Assembly (NCBI GenBank): GCA_022264855.1
Contig: JABYQU010000004.1
Span: 1-64,000 of the forward strand
Direction: 5' to 3'
DNA from: Lenzites betulinus
Lineage: Eukaryota > Basidiomycota > Agaricomycetes > Polyporales > Polyporaceae
DNA: 64,000 nt
Part shown: positions 11,526-21,914 of the stretch, piece after piece
How positions within the stretch are numbered: position 1 is the first letter of the stretch
Layout: every line of letters begins with the position of its first letter
Program-made: the position numbers and the translations under genes
Notes under the pieces: generated by a model
Database searches by the model: none
What the model saw: the letters and a program-made list of their open reading frames with translations, nothing else
Told to the model about the DNA's origin: nothing

Positions 11526-12787
11526 AGTGCGCGTTTAAGCGCTAGGTTCAGTACTTCAGTACTACTAAGTAGGGGTTAGTGAGGTGATTGGGCTGATAAT
11601 CACTACATGTCCTTGTTGACATAACGGCGGCACTGTGAAGAGGAGGTCGTAGAGGTGATCATTGAACCAGGGGTGAACACATAGATAATGCTAAAGTGTA
11701 AGTACACAGGTAAACACTTCCGTGAACCAGGGATAAATCAATAGATTACCACAACGGGCGTGAGATGGTTCAATATGGGTTTATCCCAATACTAAACCTG
11801 AATTGAATAAGATGGGGATTAACAACACTATTATGATGATCAATAGATTACGAGGACGAGCATGAGATGGTTCAACATGGGTTTATCCCAATACTAAACC
11901 TGAATTGAATAAGATCAGGATTAACAACATTGTAATAGAAAGAGTGTTTCGAACAGCTGAATGATAACGTTACATTGGTGATCATCTTTATATTTGTGAT
12001 CAACAGTGTACAAAGCTTAATGGTGTAGATGATATTTTTATCACATTAACTAATGGGGAATAGATTAACGAACTAAAAAAGACCTGTGTATATGAACTGC
12101 TCCTACAGCGGTCTTGCAAGCCTCAGTCGACGCGCGCAGTCGATTAGACAAAAAAGAGGGCACCTGAGCACCAACATCGTACTAGCATTGATTCATTGAA
12201 GAGATATATCGGGTTTAAAGAATGTTTATACGAGTCGAATACCGGCATTGCACGCGTCTCGCACCTCCTGAGGTGCGAGCCCGCGTCCAGTCTCACCGGA
12301 CGCCGTACAAGCCGCCGCACACCCTTTGAGAGCACCAAGCGCTTCCATCCCTCCCTTACACACTTTACGATACGCGATCGTACATAGCTCTTTCATTCCA
12401 ATAACACGCTGGGCACCCCCCCCCCCGCGCGTTCGATGCAGGTTTCGAGCCAAAACCTAGTTGCGCGCTGGGGCACCCGTGTCCTGCTATCCGGCGTGAC
12501 TGACCTCTGAAGCCGTAAGAGAGCGAGCACCAGGATTTGAGCGCGTACGGAAAGCGTATGGTAGCGAGTCCCAAATGGGCAAGTCACGTGTACAGTAGCT
12601 GTTACACACTTGCACACCATGTTCAAGCTCAGGTCCTTTTCAACGCCCACATCTTTCCACATCTATCTATTCATCATTCCCCTATCATATTACAGCTATA
12701 TAACCTACCATTCACGTATGTCCAGTTTTCATGCGATCTTTACTTCCGGCTAAGCTCACCGTTTTTTCGCAGTAAACTCTAGCCAAA
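11526..12787. other. AT-rich intergenic stretch with direct repeats
   Basis: The base composition drops sharply from the GC-rich coding surroundings. Apart from the 102-bp direct repeat described separately, I see no coding exon. The last 150 bases carry pyrimidine-rich sequence typical of a promoter/5' leader for the gene at 12788. Confidence 0.6.
11738..11938. repeat. Two head-to-tail copies of a 102-bp AT-rich unit
   Basis: Copy one starts at 11738 (TCAATAGATTAC) and copy two at 11840 (same start). Both contain GAGATGGTTCAA, then GGGTTTATCCCAATACTAAA and AATTGAATAAGAT. The copies differ at a handful of positions, so the duplication is old enough to have diverged slightly. A third partial similarity (ATCAATAG-type motif after AACCAGGGATAA) lies just upstream. 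Confidence 0.85.
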
Positions 12788-15165
12788 ATGTCAACACCCG
12801 AGCCACCCGCCTCAACACCAGATGTGCAGGCCCAGGCCCGCGAGGAGCGTATAAGAAGACGCACTGAACTCCGTGAATCTGGGGATTTAGTTCCTCCTCC
12901 CAGTAATGCAGCAGGCCACGGTCGTGGCCGTGGCCGTGGCCGCAGTCGTGGTCGCGGTCGTGGCCGTGGTCACAGTCGCGGCCGTGGCGGGTCTACAGCC
13001 CCAGGGTTGCTAGATCCGGGTCCTTTGGGCATGGAAACGGGAGAAGCGTATTCTGAGGCACAAGTGGAGAGCATACAAAGTGAGTCCATGCCGTACATAT
13101 TGCAGCATAGTGACATAAAGCTGAACAATGCCGTGTACTATTAGTATCTCCAAGCGTGCCAGCCATCCACAGTGATCCTTTAAGCTCTCCGCTCACACCC
13201 TGTTTGTTCGTTTCTGTGCAGTTGGCTCTCCAAACACTCACTTTGGCCTAACTAATCTAGTGTCGGGCCTTTTCAATTTTATGAGCGGAACAGAAGAAGC
13301 AGCATTTGCCGTCGACTGGCATACAAGACATGTTGGCAGAGATAGCATTATGGAGCATGGTGTGTGCGTCACTGTATATCTAACACTAGGTGTTCTTATC
13401 CCTCATCGTATAGACACAAATATATCCGAGTCACTGGATGTTTCAACAAATCTTTCCGATTGGGAGTTTTCGCAAGGCGTGTTTATAACTTTCCATACAA
13501 TGCAACAAATATCTCATTACATGGCTAAACAGATCACACGGGCAGCCGGCCGGTATCCCCGGTTCTTCGTAGACGCCCCAGTACAGAGCACGAAGCAGCG
13601 AATACTTCATGGGGACATGGTGAGTTAATATTTGAATGAAACGTGTATGGAATATATTGTAACATGCAAGCTTCAGAGCCAGAGCGTACCCAACCTACCA
13701 GTTTCATCATGCCCAACATGGCGTCTATTCACGCCGCAATAGCCGGACGGCTAGGTCACGGTGGAACCTCCAGACTACAGGATAACCATATCCAACTTGT
13801 GGATATGTATCAACGGCAGAGCAGAGTGGCTTCTGCTTCCGTCACCGGCACACCTACGGTTTGTACAGCCCTATTACTCACTTGGTGCCTGATTAATCTC
13901 GATACCCCAGGATACTAGTCATGCCTCCCCCACACCACCGGTGTATGGTTTGACAACTCCAAGCCACGAACAGATGCTGCCCATCTCATCCCTTGGTGCG
14001 CTCCCTGTGAATCTGCCTTCCATCTTAGAAGCAGTGGTGGTAAGCGCGATGCCATCTCTATCGTATCAACACTGGGCTCATTACACCCTGAACAGCATCG
14101 CCGCTTTGTCTTCCTGGGCCTTAGTCTTCACCAGGACATTCACCCCTCCGCTACAAACCTGATTGTCGGACTTACGGGCAATCAGGTTATAGAGATGCTG
14201 CATGATTTGATGTATGCCCTGTTAGCGAGCGGACACAGCGGTGTACGCTCACTTCAGGACATACACATGTCTGGGCGTGGACACAGTCACCATGTGGCGA
14301 CGTCTGTACACCCTCTCAACATCCAAGATCCAATGTTCAACACCGCGCAGCATGGTTTTCAGGAACACGGCACGTGGGACAGTGCACTTAGCTCCAGGGA
14401 CAGCCCTGCAGTTGCCACTGCCGACATGCATTGTGACGCTGTCCGAGCCCTGTTTCTCATACATGCCCTGCCGAATCCCTGTCTACTCTATGTTATATAC
14501 ATCTATGCTGCTCCGTCAGTGCCAGTTCCGGTGCGTATAAGCCGTGCCGCCGTTGTTGACATCACTCACAGACGCTCACATTGCTCCCTATGTCACATAG
14601 GGCACCAGCGGCACCAGTACCCCATTGCTCATGCCCGATGCGCAGAGCTATCTTTTCAGTGCATTTGGCGATGCACACGAGAAGCTGGTCGCTCTCCATA
14701 AAGATTACCCCGACCCCTCGGCATACAAATCCGTGCGCCAAGTAACGGCTATTATCAGTATCGCCCACACCCTTGGTCTCTCCAAGTCATGCCGCACGGT
14801 AGCTCCTGAGGATGCAGGCGTGACAATCACTTGGGACGATGTGATTTCTGTGGCCCCTGGCTTGCCTGTGGCATCTTTCAAAAATATACGCACCAGCGTC
14901 GAGAAGGTGTGTCATCAGATAATAGAGATCTGATTATTCTTGGCTGACAGACTGGTATTAGATCAAACGTTTTGGCCAGTGGATCGCCATGCATAACATC
15001 GACGATCTCTTTGCTCGCTATGGATCCCAGGACCTGTTCAGTCAGATTCCTCATATCCTCGATCTCAATTCCGCCATCCATGCAGTCCCCTTGAGCCGGG
15101 TTGTCACTAATATGGCGACGTTTGTACACATGTACGGGGTAACGTTACCAGCTATTAGATGGTAG
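12788..15165 (+). CDS. Unrecognised eight-exon protein with Gly/Arg N-terminus
   Basis: Exons predicted: 12788-13079, 13222-13359, 13414-13619, 13679-13858, 13911-14039, 14096-14530, 14601-14906, 14962-15165; all phases agree and give 629 residues. Residues about 40-65 are a GRGRGRGRSRGR tract, an RGG-like element typical of RNA- or DNA-binding proteins. The rest is a mixed globular protein with helical pieces (NLIVGLTGNQVIEMLHDLMY; FGQWIAMHNIDDLFARYG). No known catalytic motif is seen. The 142-nt first intron is longer than its neighbours. The 3' end is uncertain: the last exon could instead splice at 15140 to a further exon beginning near 15204 that stays open to 15688. The gene sits in the accessory island upstream of dioxygenase copy B on the opposite strand (convergent). 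Confidence 0.6.
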
Positions 15166-16054
15166 CTCCTCATCCGGCATATATTTGTGCGAATCTCAGT
15201 TCAAGGATGCAATGCCGGATGCGTCGGGCTTGTTGATGACGAGCAGGAAGTACGGCAGGCTTACAATAATGCGTTGTGTCAGGGGCACCGTGTACGCACA
15301 CACATCATCTCTACAAAGCGGCGCAGGTACTCAGAGGTGCGCGGGCGCAGCGCAGAGGGTACTCCATGGGGGCGGCATGGCAGCGGCACGCCGGCAGGCG
15401 CACAGTCAACCAGGTGCTGGCAGCGCATGGCCTCGCATGCCAGGACGGGATGGCACCCTCACGCACCGGCTTGAGGGCCCGTCGGAGATGCTGGGGGCAC
15501 CGTCGGCGGAGAGGATCGTGCTGATGGTGCCGGCCAGCCTGGGCCTGTGCACTGCGCGGAGATGTCTTTCTCCTCCTCCGGGGGAGCAGGATGACAATGT
15601 TTGCCAGCTGGCGGAGGATCTCACCCGCACAGGAGACAAGCCGCGGCATGGACTAGGCTATAGGCACGGTGTCTCTGTGTCTGGCTGAGGTGAGCGAGTG
15701 CACGAGGCGCATATAGGTACGGCGTGAAACAGATAGACGAGGAATCAAGTAAGTACCATGCAAGCGGATACGGCGGAACGAGGTGCGGAATTATAACCTA
15801 CAGAGATTGTTTGCTAACCTATGCCAACAGATGTGAGACGCTGAGGCAGGGCGCGAGGTGGGCACGCACTCGCGCCAGGCACCGCACGGAGGGTGCCGCG
15901 GGCGGGTTGAATGCTCACATAGGGCCTGTTGGGGCTGTCTGTCTCACAGAATATGTTGATGGGGGCAACGCAGGCCGCCTTACATGTGACTGGTAGCCAA
16001 GAATCATGGGATGGGATTCGTTCACAAAATGTACATGGATGATATGTACGCATA
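15166..16054. other. Between convergent genes; possible 3' exons
   Basis: 15185-15688 is open on the plus strand and could hold extra 3' exons of the preceding gene. The remainder up to the stop of dioxygenase copy B has no supportable gene. Confidence 0.35.
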
Positions 16055-18163
16055 TTAGTTGCTGCCGCTGCCCTTGATGTCCTGCAAGAGGCTGGCAGGC
16101 GTGGAGAAGCGAGCCATACACTGCCCGGCCCTCTTTGAAAGGGACGCCTGATATGCAGCATACCCAGCTGGGTCATTCTTCTTGAGAGAGGCCACAGTCT
16201 GCCCCCCACAAGCCACCCATCGCATCAGACCGCCTGCGCAGTACTGCGTAAACGACATGCGGTGCTCATGACCAGCGACAGCAAGGTTGCCATGGCGCAG
16301 AAGTGCCGAGGGAAACAAGATCGAGGACCCTGGCGGGAACCGGATGACAAGGCGTAGGTCGTAGAGAATAAGGTGCCCCCCTTTGTCTGGGTTGAATGTG
16401 CCCAGGGCTGTGATATGAATCCAATTGCATGGATCGTTGAGCGAATCAGTATGCTCGAAGCACACGGAGTTGGGTCCAAAATTGAAGCTGGCCGCGGGGT
16501 ACATGCTGGTGTTGAACGGCCGCCGGAGGTCCGGGTTGTCGCGGAGGAGCTTGCCCAGTTCGGCATTCATGTGGCGATATATTTTTGGGGCATACGTGGC
16601 AAGGATGTCTGCGAGCATTCCGTTGTTAGGGCTGGCACATGGCATAGGGAGCGGCCGCCTACGATTTCCAAAGCCAGCAATGCGCCGCATGGCGGGGTCG
16701 GCACACAGGTCAGATAGCGCTGATGCGTTGCCCGCAGAGTTCTTGAGCCCATGGGGGGCCTGGGTGCATGAATTAGTATGTTAAAGATGCAGATGCATGC
16801 ATTGCTTACACGCTGCCCACCGCCAAAGGATACGCCGCGGGCCAGCGTGGGATAGCTGCCCCGGCGATGCGCCACGTCAGGGCGACGAAAGCGGCAACGG
16901 CGACGAGCGCGGTGCATCGCAATGTTTGCCTCACGAACGACGCCATCCCAGGCGGGGTCCTCGGGACGCCCGGCGAGGACGCCGACAATGCGGTCGGCAC
17001 CGTCCAAAATCGCCTGGGTGGTGCTAGCAAGCACAGTATGAGCAATATGGCAGCATATGAATGGCTGAGGGGACTCACACACCGTCCCAATCATAGACGG
17101 TAAAGCCCTGTGCGCGCAGCTCATCAAGCCGGCTGAGCCTGCGGCTCCCCACCCGGTGACGCACAGCAACAAAGCACCCCTTGGCCATCCTTTTGAGCTG
17201 AACGGGCTCAGGCGTGGGCAGCACAGAGGCCTTTGCCGCATATCGCATGGCGGAGGATCGAACCTTCCTGATTGAGGGGTCCTCACGCTCGGCAGCACGA
17301 CGGGCGGCACGACGCTTACGCTTGCCACGCTGCGACCTGTTACCCGCCCCTTGGGCCTGTGCAGGCGCCCCATGGCCATCACCGCCGGCACCCGCCCCCT
17401 CAGCATTGCCGCCGGGGGCCGGGGCATCGTCCAGGAAGGTGACGATAAGCTGGGGGGATCCCGGCGGCGAGGACGGTGTCTGCGCACGCGAGGCAGGGGG
17501 GGAGGGCGATGGCGAGGGGGATGGCGGCGGGCTGGGGGGCTCCAGGTGATCCTCCACTGGGTATTCCTGGGGTTCCCCGCTCAGCGCACGCAGCATGAAC
17601 GCGGCGGCGTCCACATCGTGGCGCAGCGGGGAGGCGGGGCGGGGCAGCAGTGGGGCAGGCGGCCATCTGGCAACGGCAGCATTAGCAAGGGCCAGGCAGC
17701 AGGGGGGGTGGCAGCCCAGGGTGTTAGGGGGGGAAGAATGGGCCCCTGCGCCTACGCCATCGTAGAGCCGTGGTGCAGCCCATCGCGGGCAGGCGCAGGG
17801 ATGCAGGCCTCAGCGGCGGTGGAGCGTGCACCATGCGCCCACGCCATCGTAGAGCCGTGGTGCAGCCCATCGCGGGCAGGCGCATGTGCGGCACAACAAC
17901 CAGCCGTGGCAGCCCAGGCAGGGGGAGGTGGTGGGGGCGGAAGAGGCGGGCAGGCGCGACGGGCATCCCCCATGGGTGCTCCACCATGACGCATGCCGCA
18001 CCATGCTGGAGCATTCATGCGGCCGTCGCAATAAAAAAGGGGGGGCTTACCGCAGATTGGCTGCTGGCGCTGCATGGGAGGCCACGGTGGGACGAGGGGT
18101 ATGGATGACGGGGCCTGGGGGGGTGGCGCCGGCAGCCGATGCGGTGGCCCGCTTGGGAGCCAT
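16055..18163 (-). CDS. TET/JBP-like 2OG-Fe(II) dioxygenase, copy B, intact
   Basis: Predicted exons: 18163-18051, 17666-17079, 17023-16810, 16759-16663 and 16608-16055, total 521 residues, all in frame. The first exon starts MAPKRATAS; exon 2 is Pro/Ser-rich then basic; exon 3 carries the GVSFGGGQR segment; exon 5 is the catalytic double-stranded beta-helix. Key residues present: HTD (HxD iron ligands), the distal His in LLRHGNL, and the 2-oxoglutarate Arg in EHRMSFTQY. The fold and intron positions match copy A 11 kb away, but the sequences have diverged well beyond recent duplication. By family knowledge such proteins are related to TET/JBP enzymes that oxidise 5-methylcytosine or thymine in DNA, and in fungi are often linked to transposons; activity here is inferred. 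The first intron (384 nt) is unusually long and contains a tandem repeat, so an additional small exon cannot be excluded. Confidence 0.75.
17752..17885. repeat. Direct repeat in long first intron of copy B
   Basis: A block of about 50 bp (GCCATCGTAGAGCCGTGGTG followed by CAGCCCATCGCGGGCAGGCG) occurs twice with a spacing of about 84 bp, differing at one or two positions. Confidence 0.8.
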
Positions 18164-19045
18164 GTAGAGCAGGGTAGTGTGGCACAACAGCGGGGTGGGG
18201 GGATGGAACGCGCAGGGGCGGGGGGGGACACGGGGGCGGCGCGGACAACGGGCGCGCAGCCTTATACCGACGCACAGGCGCCTGCGCGCGTTGTTGACAG
18301 GCCGCATCGGTCACATGACCGTACGCCCATGGGCGCTCACTCATGGGCCAGCGCTAATGCACCCTCATGGCACTCGCCATTACCGCTCATCACCCAATCC
18401 CTCACCCATGCTGCCGCCGACACCCCTTCAATATCTATCCCGGCCATATAACCCGCCTGTGCTCATCTTCGCCTCTTCGCAAGCAAGCGCCACCCCATTA
18501 GCAGACGAGTGGAATGGATATCCACAGGCGCTTGCCTGCAGACCGCGACGCTTGCTGCAGGCTTCGGCGAACCGTATCCCTGAAAAAGCGCGGCTGACCC
18601 GTAGCCAGGGTATGTGGTATGTATACGACAGCACCGTTGACCATGCTGATGTCGCTCCACCCGTGTCAGTCGTTGTGGACGACGTTGCCAATGTCTAGTC
18701 TGCGCCACGCAACAATTGCCTCCGCAATCCTTCGACGCGGTAGCAAGTCTTGTATTCCCTGCAGCCGTTTCTTGCTCCCCGGCACCCATCCCTGCAGCGG
18801 CCTCTGCTCTTTTCACACCCTTTTCTCAGCACCGATGCCAACCTTCCGCAATGCTAGGTGATCCCGTCGCCCCTCAAGGCAGCGTCCTTGTCGCCTCTCA
18901 AGGCAGCGTCCCCGTGATCTAGGTATGTCATTGGCCTCGCTTCATTTTTCCCCCGATGTGAACCACTGTCCATCGCCCAACCCCTACTAACGCACCCCGG
19001 CCCGGTATAGGCAGCGACCGGTACGATCGCTTTGACCTCGAGCTG
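18164..19045. other. Divergent promoter region
   Basis: This separates dioxygenase copy B (minus) from the HMG-box gene (plus). Open frames between 18690 and 18922 could be upstream leader exons of the HMG gene, including a short duplicated motif (CTCAAGGCAGCGTCC, at about 18874 and 18898), but no join keeps frame convincingly. Confidence 0.4.
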
Positions 19046-20291
19046 ATGTGCCCTTCTTCTCCCGCCGCTTCCTCCGACATCGAACCCCCTCCTCCGGATG
19101 AATCCGGCGAGCCTGAGATCGACCCCGACTCTCCACCATCCTCTCCTGCGCATTACGACGCTCCCGCTGGCCAGCGCTCTTCGCACCCCCGTAAGAAGAA
19201 GCCGGGCCACATTCCCCGCCCTCCGAATGCCTTCATGATCCTCCGCTCCCATCTATGGAACAAGGAGAGGATCAAGAGCTCTGTCGAACGCGACCACCGA
19301 CAGATCAGCCGCATCGCAGGCAACCTATGGAACAGCCTTTCCGACGCCGAGCGCGCTCCCTACCACGATCTTGCGGAAGACGCGAAGAAGGAGCACGCGA
19401 AGAAGTACACGCAGTACAAATACTCGCCGATCTACCGCAGGGACAAGCCTGTCAAGCGCAAGCCGAAGCAGGACTACACCGAGAAGGTGCTCCGCTGCCA
19501 CGAGGTCGCCCAGCTGATCCAACGCGGCTTCGAAGGCGACGACCTCAAGAACGAGCTCGACCGCCGCGCAGCTAAGGTTGAGGATCGTCCCTCGGGCTCC
19601 TCCGAGTACGTCCCTGCTACCCGGCACAGGCTCCCCCGCTCCCCCGCGAAGAGGTCCTCGTCCAAAGCGCGTCCTCGTCGCGAGCGACGCGGACGGGTCA
19701 AGGACGACGAGGTGTACCTTCCCGCAGAGCGCCACCACCTGGTTGTCCAAAGCCCCGTGGTGAAGCAGGAGGCCTTCGCCTCCCGGACTGCAGCGGACCC
19801 GCCGTATGCCCTGCAGACAGGCCCGACGCGTACGTTACGCACGCAGACCCCAGCCAAGGCTCTGCGCAGGCGTCATGATCGGCGCGAACGTAGGGCTCGC
19901 GCCCGCGCCGCTCCCCGCCGAGCCGTACGCGCTGCCCGTGTCCCACTGCTCTGTCCCCCCGCCCGCTCCTCCGCCCGTGCTTGTACCTGCATTATTTCCT
20001 CCGTGATTTCCAGACCCCGAGCCGGAGCCGGAGCCGGAGCCGGACCCGTCCGCAGACGACCCGACGTGGTACTCCGCGAGACTGAGCGCAGGGGACGCGC
20101 CCCCCGGGCTCGCGCCGTACTCGTCGTGCGCACCCGGGCGCGGGCTCAGGCTGCCGTACGAGGCGCGCGCGCGGCCCGGGCGCGAGCCGAGGCTGGAGGA
20201 GGAGGTGCTGCTGGATGATCGTAATGTCGCGCCGAATTGCATCTTGGAGCGGTGTACCGAACTCCTGGAACAGGATGAGTTCTCTTGGTAG
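19046..20291 (+). CDS. HMG-box transcription factor (mating/Pcc1-Prf1 type)
   Basis: A sequence-specific HMG box lies at about residues 54-130: HIPRPPNAFMILRSHLWN, then QISRIAGNLWNSLSDAER, then YHDLAEDAKKEH and YTQYKYSP, the diagnostic features of the MATA/Prf1/Pcc1 class of fungal HMG regulators of mating and sexual development. Acidic/Pro-rich sequence precedes it, and a basic linker with NLS-like KRKPK follows. Exons 19046-19829, 19894-19976 and 20022-20291 give 378 residues; the second intron is short (45 nt) but is needed to skip an in-frame TGA at 20004. The last exon encodes an Asp/Pro/Glu repeat then a tail whose final 24 codons overlap, antisense, a tRNA nucleotidyltransferase fragment. 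The protein probably acts in the nucleus; which of several HMG paralogs it is cannot be told. An upstream start exon is possible. Confidence 0.8.
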
Positions 20292-20486
20292 ACAGAAACG
20301 TGCTGCACATGTGTGATGACTGAACGCTTGACTCGGAATGCGACTGTTGTCTGCATATTCCTCGCTGCGCAGGTTAACAAAATCAAGCCCAATACCCAGG
20401 ATAGCCGTGCGCGCGGTCTCGAGATGCTTTGACTGATTCAAATCAACCGCTAATACAGCTCGCGCTGGAGCCGAATCCCGACCCAT
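20217..20486 (-). pseudogene. CCA1: Fragment of CCA-adding tRNA nucleotidyltransferase
   Basis: On the minus strand the translation contains NQSKHLETARTAILGIGLDF, VNLRSEEYADNSRIP and, after an intron-like gap, FGTPLQDAIRRDITI. These match the conserved middle of the catalytic domain of eukaryotic CCA-adding enzymes, which complete the 3' CCA of tRNAs. Homology begins abruptly before the KHLET motif and ends right after RRDITI; the nucleotidyl-transfer motif with its catalytic Asp pair and the whole C-terminal body are absent. The intervening gap (20265-20325) has an acceptor but no proper phase-0 GT donor. It is therefore a relic, not a gene. A functional copy must exist elsewhere. Confidence 0.8.
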
Positions 20487-21914
20487 GGCGGCTCAGGTCT
20501 CGATAGGTAACATTCTCCCGCCGTCCCTCAAGCTCACGTCAGCTCTTCCAAAAACCCCGCCAAGGTCGAAGAAAGACGCACAGATCTCGCCGCACACGTC
20601 GGCGTCGGCGTCGGCGGAGCGGGTGTGATTCTGGTCGCGCTGGGTGCCGGGCCTGCTGATGTCGTACACACTGTTCCTAGGCGGTGAAACATAAACCGAA
20701 AGAAAGCGCAGTCATAAGCCAGAGCGACGCCCTAGGGGCAGCGGGACCGACCGTCGTGGGCGTGCACAGCGGCGGGCCGTAGTATTTGCTCCAACCTCGA
20801 TGCTTGTGGTGGAGACGGTGCACTTTCGGCCTCTATGCACGATACGCTACCTGGGAGGAGGAATAGTTGGGTCAGCGTGCGCATACAACCAGCGCAGACA
20901 AAAGGTGGGGAAGGGGGCGGGGCGGGGTGCGTAAGTGCGCGACTAATGCGTGAGGAGGCGTGGCCGTCCGCGGCGACGGCGCAGATGGAGATGAGCGTGC
21001 TGAAGGTCTTCATGCTGTCCTGCTTCAAGTTCAAATGGAAATTCAAAGTCGGCTGCATGCTAGTTCCCGAGTGCGAGTGCATCTTCTCGATGCACAACCG
21101 CGTCCACACGTCATGCGCACCCGCCCGCACGCCGGAAGATACGCACAGGACGTCAAGGCCTGACGCCCCCTCGTCGTCGCGCACTCAGATTTCTCGATTT
21201 CTCTGGAACCTTGTGAGCACGTAATTACTTACCGAATAGCCTGGACGCGCAGTAGGTGTTCCCGATGTTGTAAAGGTGAGCTGCTCCCAAGAAGCCGCCA
21301 TCGAGGCTCGCACAACCTCTGCTGTGCACAAAATCCGGGTAGGGCTAACCACAAACAGAGATGATCACAGGTGCTCACAGGTGCTCACATATCCGGGAAG
21401 CCGCGTACCGTGCATGAGCTGGAGACATATGAACGTTCATGATAGTTCAGGAACCTGCGGCAAAGGGAAAGGCGCGCATGATCACGTCCGATCACATATG
21501 CGCACGCGTGATTTGCCATGATCCCCAATGATCCCCTGTGCTCCTGCCGGAATACTAGTGAGCATTCACACAACCCCGGTCTGCGATTATTGTCCGATAA
21601 CGACCTTCATATTTGAGGGATACGTGTCAATCGGAGGTTGTCACTAGCACAGCATCATGAATATTGACTTTGAGACTCCAATCGCAGTAGCCCGAGTAGG
21701 TCGCAGTCTCGATTCCCAGGCGGCTACCCTCAGGCACGCAAGCAACTCTAAGAGTCAATCTTGTATAGTGAGCGCTGTCAGTGTAAAAGCACGTCCTGAA
21801 CCTTCCTGAACGTAGGCGTCGGGCGTCAGATCATCAGCACTAAACCTGCGATGAACAGGTGTATAGTAGGTTATAGTACAACAGTAGTAGTAAGAGTACA
21901 TGCCAAATCTGAAG
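20487..21914. other. Unidentified gene remnants and AT-richer spacer
   Basis: On the minus strand several pieces read like protein: near 21300 (AHLYNIGNTYCASRLFG), 21180-20930 (ASGLDVLCVSSGVRAGAHDV) and 20690-20530 (VCGEICASFFDLGGVFGRAD). I could not join them into one gene or name the family; they are probably decayed. From 21350 to 21914 I see nothing coding, only short repeated motifs such as AGGTGCTCACA twice near 21370. Confidence 0.35.

Noticed and set aside
1..18200. A DNA transposon (KDZ type) expected beside TET/JBP-like genes
   Set aside because: I looked for transposase-like cysteine clusters and acidic catalytic regions on both strands and found none in this window.
19977..20021. 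In-frame TGA at 20004 suggesting the HMG gene is broken
   Set aside because: A 45-nt GT-AG intron (19977-20021) removes it in phase and joins two Pro-rich stretches; 45 nt is short but acceptable in this genome.
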